Below are positions 6,651-8,778 of a stretch of DNA of 8,778 nucleotides, one piece after another (the first letter of the stretch is position 1; every line of letters starts with the position of its first letter). The notes beneath the pieces were generated by a model that was not told the origin of the DNA, did no database searches, and saw only the letters and a list, made by a program, of their open reading frames with translations. This DNA comes from an uncultured Pseudomonadota bacterium (GTDB lineage: Bacteria > Pseudomonadota > Gammaproteobacteria > Methylococcales > Methylomonadaceae), in assembly GCA_903953455.1 (NCBI GenBank), contig CAJBJW010000111.1, positions 1 to 8,778 on the forward strand, written 5' to 3'. Both the position numbers and the translations under genes were made by a program.

Positions 6651-7840
6651 TGCGTCGCTTACTTGTTTTAGTCATCGCTTTATCGCTAACGGCTTGCACG
6701 GCACTTGATACCATGAAAGAGTCTATATCTGGTATATCAGATTACTTTTCAGGCGGCGAAGATAACGCTGATCCGCCTGCATTATTAACTGAATCAGATG
6801 CGGCTGAAGTGCATATTGAGGAAATTTGGGATGCATCAATTGGCGTAGGTTCAGATGAAAAAAGTGTGAAACTGGCTCCTGTTATTTCTGGAAGTAATAT
6901 TATTGTCGCTGACAGAGAGGGTGTTGTTCAGGCTAGAAATTTAAAAACAGGTGACAAAATTTGGTCAACAGACACTGAATTATCGTTATCTGGAGGCGCT
7001 GGGCTTGGCAATGATATTGTCGTTTTTGGCTCAAGTAATGCGCAAGTTATAGCTCTAAACCTGCAAACTGGTGAAATAATCTGGAATAGCACCGTATCAG
7101 GAGAAGTACTTGCGACGCCTTTGGTTACAAAAAATAGAGTAATTGTTCGCACAACTGATGGGGCTATTAGCGCGTTAGATGATAAAACAGGTGGTAAATT
7201 ATGGAATTATGAACATAATGTGCCTGCTTTAACTATCCGTGGCATCAGTGCGCCATTAGCGGTGAATGATAAAGTGATTGCTGGTTACGATAATGGAAAA
7301 TTAATAGCCTTAGATTTAGCTAATGGTAAATTTGCATGGGAAACGAGTATTGCCATTCCAAAAGGGCGCTCTGAAGTTGATCGATTAGTGGATCTTGATG
7401 TTGATCCGATTGAAATTAATGATGTAGTTTATATTGCCAGTTATCGTGGTGGACTTTCTGCTGTGTCTGCCTCAGACGGTGACACAATGTGGCGTAATGA
7501 TTCCATTTCTTCGCATACAGGCTTAAGCAATGATTTTCGTTATTTATATATAACGGATTCACATGCGCATGTTTGGCAAATTGATCAGCACAATGGTGCT
7601 GGACTTTGGCAACAAAAAGATTTACATCATCGACGTTTAACTGCGCCTGCAGCGTATCAAAATTATATTGTCGTTGGCGACTTTGAAGGTTATGTACATT
7701 GGCTAAGTAGTACGGATGGACGCCTGCTTGGTCGAATTCAAATTACCGATCAGCCTATTGAAAATAAACCTGTTATTGTTGATGATATCGTGTATGTTTA
7801 CGCGAAAGATGGCACATTAAGCGCCCTGAAAATTAAGTAA
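6650..7840 (+). CDS. bamB: Outer membrane protein assembly factor BamB
   Basis: BamB is a lipoprotein of the BAM complex, which folds beta-barrel proteins into the outer membrane; it is anchored in the outer leaflet facing the periplasm and scaffolds BamA. A signal peptide ends in the lipobox LTAC with Cys16, and Thr at +2 fits outer-membrane sorting. The rest is an eight-bladed beta-propeller built of PQQ-like repeats, visible as recurring DG...ALD..TG..IW units. Residues that contact BamA in E. coli have counterparts: LTIR at 194-197 (Ile replacing the second Leu) and the acidic DLD at 248-250 after the conserved EVDRL. The 396 residues compare with 392 in E. coli. The start codon shares one base with the yfgM stop (TAATG), implying translational coupling; GGA lies 12 bases upstream. 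A hairpin follows the stop codon. Confidence 0.96.
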   Translation: MRRLLVLVIALSLTACTALDTMKESISGISDYFSGGEDNADPPALLTESDAAEVHIEEIWDASIGVGSDEKSVKLAPVISGSNIIVADREGVVQARNLKTGDKIWSTDTELSLSGGAGLGNDIVVFGSSNAQVIALNLQTGEIIWNSTVSGEVLATPLVTKNRVIVRTTDGAISALDDKTGGKLWNYEHNVPALTIRGISAPLAVNDKVIAGYDNGKLIALDLANGKFAWETSIAIPKGRSEVDRLVDLDVDPIEINDVVYIASYRGGLSAVSASDGDTMWRNDSISSHTGLSNDFRYLYITDSHAHVWQIDQHNGAGLWQQKDLHHRRLTAPAAYQNYIVVGDFEGYVHWLSSTDGRLLGRIQITDQPIENKPVIVDDIVYVYAKDGTLSALKIK

Positions 7841-7852
7841 AATATTGAAAGT

Positions 7853-7886
7853 GGTTCAACTTATTTTTTTAAATTGAACCTCCTTT
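7853..7886 (+). terminator. Possible terminator after bamB
   Basis: GGTTCAA (7853-7859) pairs perfectly with TTGAACC (7874-7880). Inside, TTA (7861-7863) can pair with TAA (7870-7872) around a T6 loop, leaving one C/A mismatch. A short pyrimidine run with four T residues (7883-7886) follows. The hairpin begins 12 bases after the bamB stop codon. The weak T tract makes efficiency doubtful, and no strong separate promoter for der is visible, so read-through into der is likely. Confidence 0.4.
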
Positions 7887-7923
7887 TCCGCTTCTTTACC
7901 TCAAACTTGCTTCAAATAAAATT

Positions 7924-8778
7924 ATGTTACCCGTTATCGCTTTAGTCGGTCGCCCTAATGTGGGCAAATCAACCTTATTTAATTTATTAACCCGCACGCG
8001 TGATGCGATTGTCGCGGATTTTTCTGGTTTAACGCGTGATCGACAATACGGTCGCGTTAAACATAAAGATATTCGTCCATGTCTTGTCGTCGATACCAGC
8101 GGAATTGCAGACGATGCTGAAGGTATTGAGCGAGTTGCGCGTCAGCAAGTCCAGGTAGCTTTAGAAGAAGCAGATATCGTTTTTTTTATGGTAGATGGTC
8201 GTGCAGGTTTGAGTTCGTCTGACAAAGTGATAGCGGACAATTTACGTCGATTAAGTAAGCCCGTTATTTTAGTGACCAATAAAACAGATGGCGTGGATTC
8301 TTTTGTTGCCATTTCAGACTTCTATAGTTTAGCGTTAGGTGAGCCAGTCAAAATTGCGGCGTCACATGGTACAGGGGTGCCTGATTTATTAAAAATGGCA
8401 GATGCCTTGCTACCTGCTATTATTGAAGATGAAGCAGAAGATAAAGAAGCGATTGCCATTGCGGTGGTTGGACGTCCAAATGTTGGTAAATCGACGTTGG
8501 TCAATCGTTTGCTCGGTGAAGAGCGCATGGTGGTTTTCGATGAAGCGGGTACCACACGCGACAGTATTTATATTCCTTTTGTACGTGATGGTAGAAAATT
8601 TACGTTAATTGATACGGCTGGTATGCGTCGTCGCTCACGCATTGGTGAAGTGATTGAAAAATTCAGCGTATTAAAGGCACTGCAAGCCGTTGAAAAAGCC
8701 AATGTAGTCATCTACCTTATCGATGCACGTGAAGGTGTGACAGATCAAGATGCACATTTGCTAGGCTTGGTTTTAGAG
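7924..8778 (+). CDS. der: Ribosome-assembly GTPase Der (EngA), 3'-truncated by the window edge
   Basis: Der is an essential cytoplasmic GTPase with two tandem GTP-binding domains that acts in 50S subunit maturation. The frame starts at ATG 7924 and runs open to the last base, giving 285 codons of about 490 in E. coli, so the end of the second G domain and the KH-like domain lie outside. G domain 1 has GRPNVGKST (from residue 9), DTSG at 57-60 and NKTD at 119-122. G domain 2 has GRPNVGKST from 183 and DTAG at 230-233. The start gives the expected MLPVIALVGRPN. Two small departures from E. coli are Ser34 for Pro in DFPGLTRD and Ser59 for Gly in DTGG. The linker between the G domains is only about nine acidic residues (168-176), against a long acidic linker in E. 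coli. No Shine-Dalgarno site precedes the start. It follows bamB as in most Gammaproteobacteria. Confidence 0.97.
   Translation, partial: MLPVIALVGRPNVGKSTLFNLLTRTRDAIVADFSGLTRDRQYGRVKHKDIRPCLVVDTSGIADDAEGIERVARQQVQVALEEADIVFFMVDGRAGLSSSDKVIADNLRRLSKPVILVTNKTDGVDSFVAISDFYSLALGEPVKIAASHGTGVPDLLKMADALLPAIIEDEAEDKEAIAIAVVGRPNVGKSTLVNRLLGEERMVVFDEAGTTRDSIYIPFVRDGRKFTLIDTAGMRRRSRIGEVIEKFSVLKALQAVEKANVVIYLIDAREGVTDQDAHLLGLVLE

Noticed and set aside
7894..7922. Possible promoter before der (TTTACC, 17 bases, TAAAAT)
   Set aside because: Transcription would begin after the der ATG at 7924, so it could not serve this start; A+T-rich sequence gives such matches easily.

Overview
The window is a stretch of bacterial housekeeping DNA. 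It holds eight genes, all on the + strand, packed with almost no spare sequence. In order they are secD (5' end missing), secF, ndk, rlmN, pilW/pilF, hisS, yfgM, bamB and der (3' end missing). The proteins resemble their Escherichia coli and Pseudomonas counterparts closely. The block ndk-rlmN-pilF-...-hisS-yfgM-bamB-der is a hallmark of Gammaproteobacteria, so the source is very likely a gammaproteobacterium. Its DNA is A+T-rich, and the pilotin gene suggests it makes type IV pili. I cannot name a genus from the sequence alone.

Layout. Bases 1-2375 encode the two membrane subunits of the SecDF translocation motor, separated by a 74-base gap with a terminator-like hairpin. A 69-base gap then holds the best promoter of the window (a perfect TATAAT) and its only strong Shine-Dalgarno sequence, both serving ndk. 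rlmN starts inside the last 26 bases of ndk. pilW, hisS, yfgM and bamB follow with gaps of 3, 6, 26 and -1 bases, so rlmN to bamB looks like one transcription unit. An 83-base gap with a hairpin separates bamB from der.

How the genes relate. Several act in the cell envelope and in protein export: SecD and SecF (proton-driven pulling of preproteins), YfgM (translocon-associated), BamB (outer-membrane protein assembly) and PilW (outer-membrane secretin pilotin). The others serve nucleotide supply and translation: Ndk, RlmN (rRNA and tRNA methylation), HisS (histidyl-tRNA) and Der (50S assembly). The grouping is ancestral rather than a dedicated pathway.

I see no mobile element, CRISPR array, tRNA, rRNA, toxin-antitoxin module or unknown gene, and nothing that amounts to a new system. 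The points worth a second look are regulatory and evolutionary. They are a 13-bp terminator-shaped inverted repeat inside the start of rlmN, a hairpin between secD and secF, a repeated AATATATG start context without Shine-Dalgarno sequences, and a gene order that looks like the Pseudomonas order with two blocks missing (suhB-trmJ-cysE-isc and rodZ-ispG).
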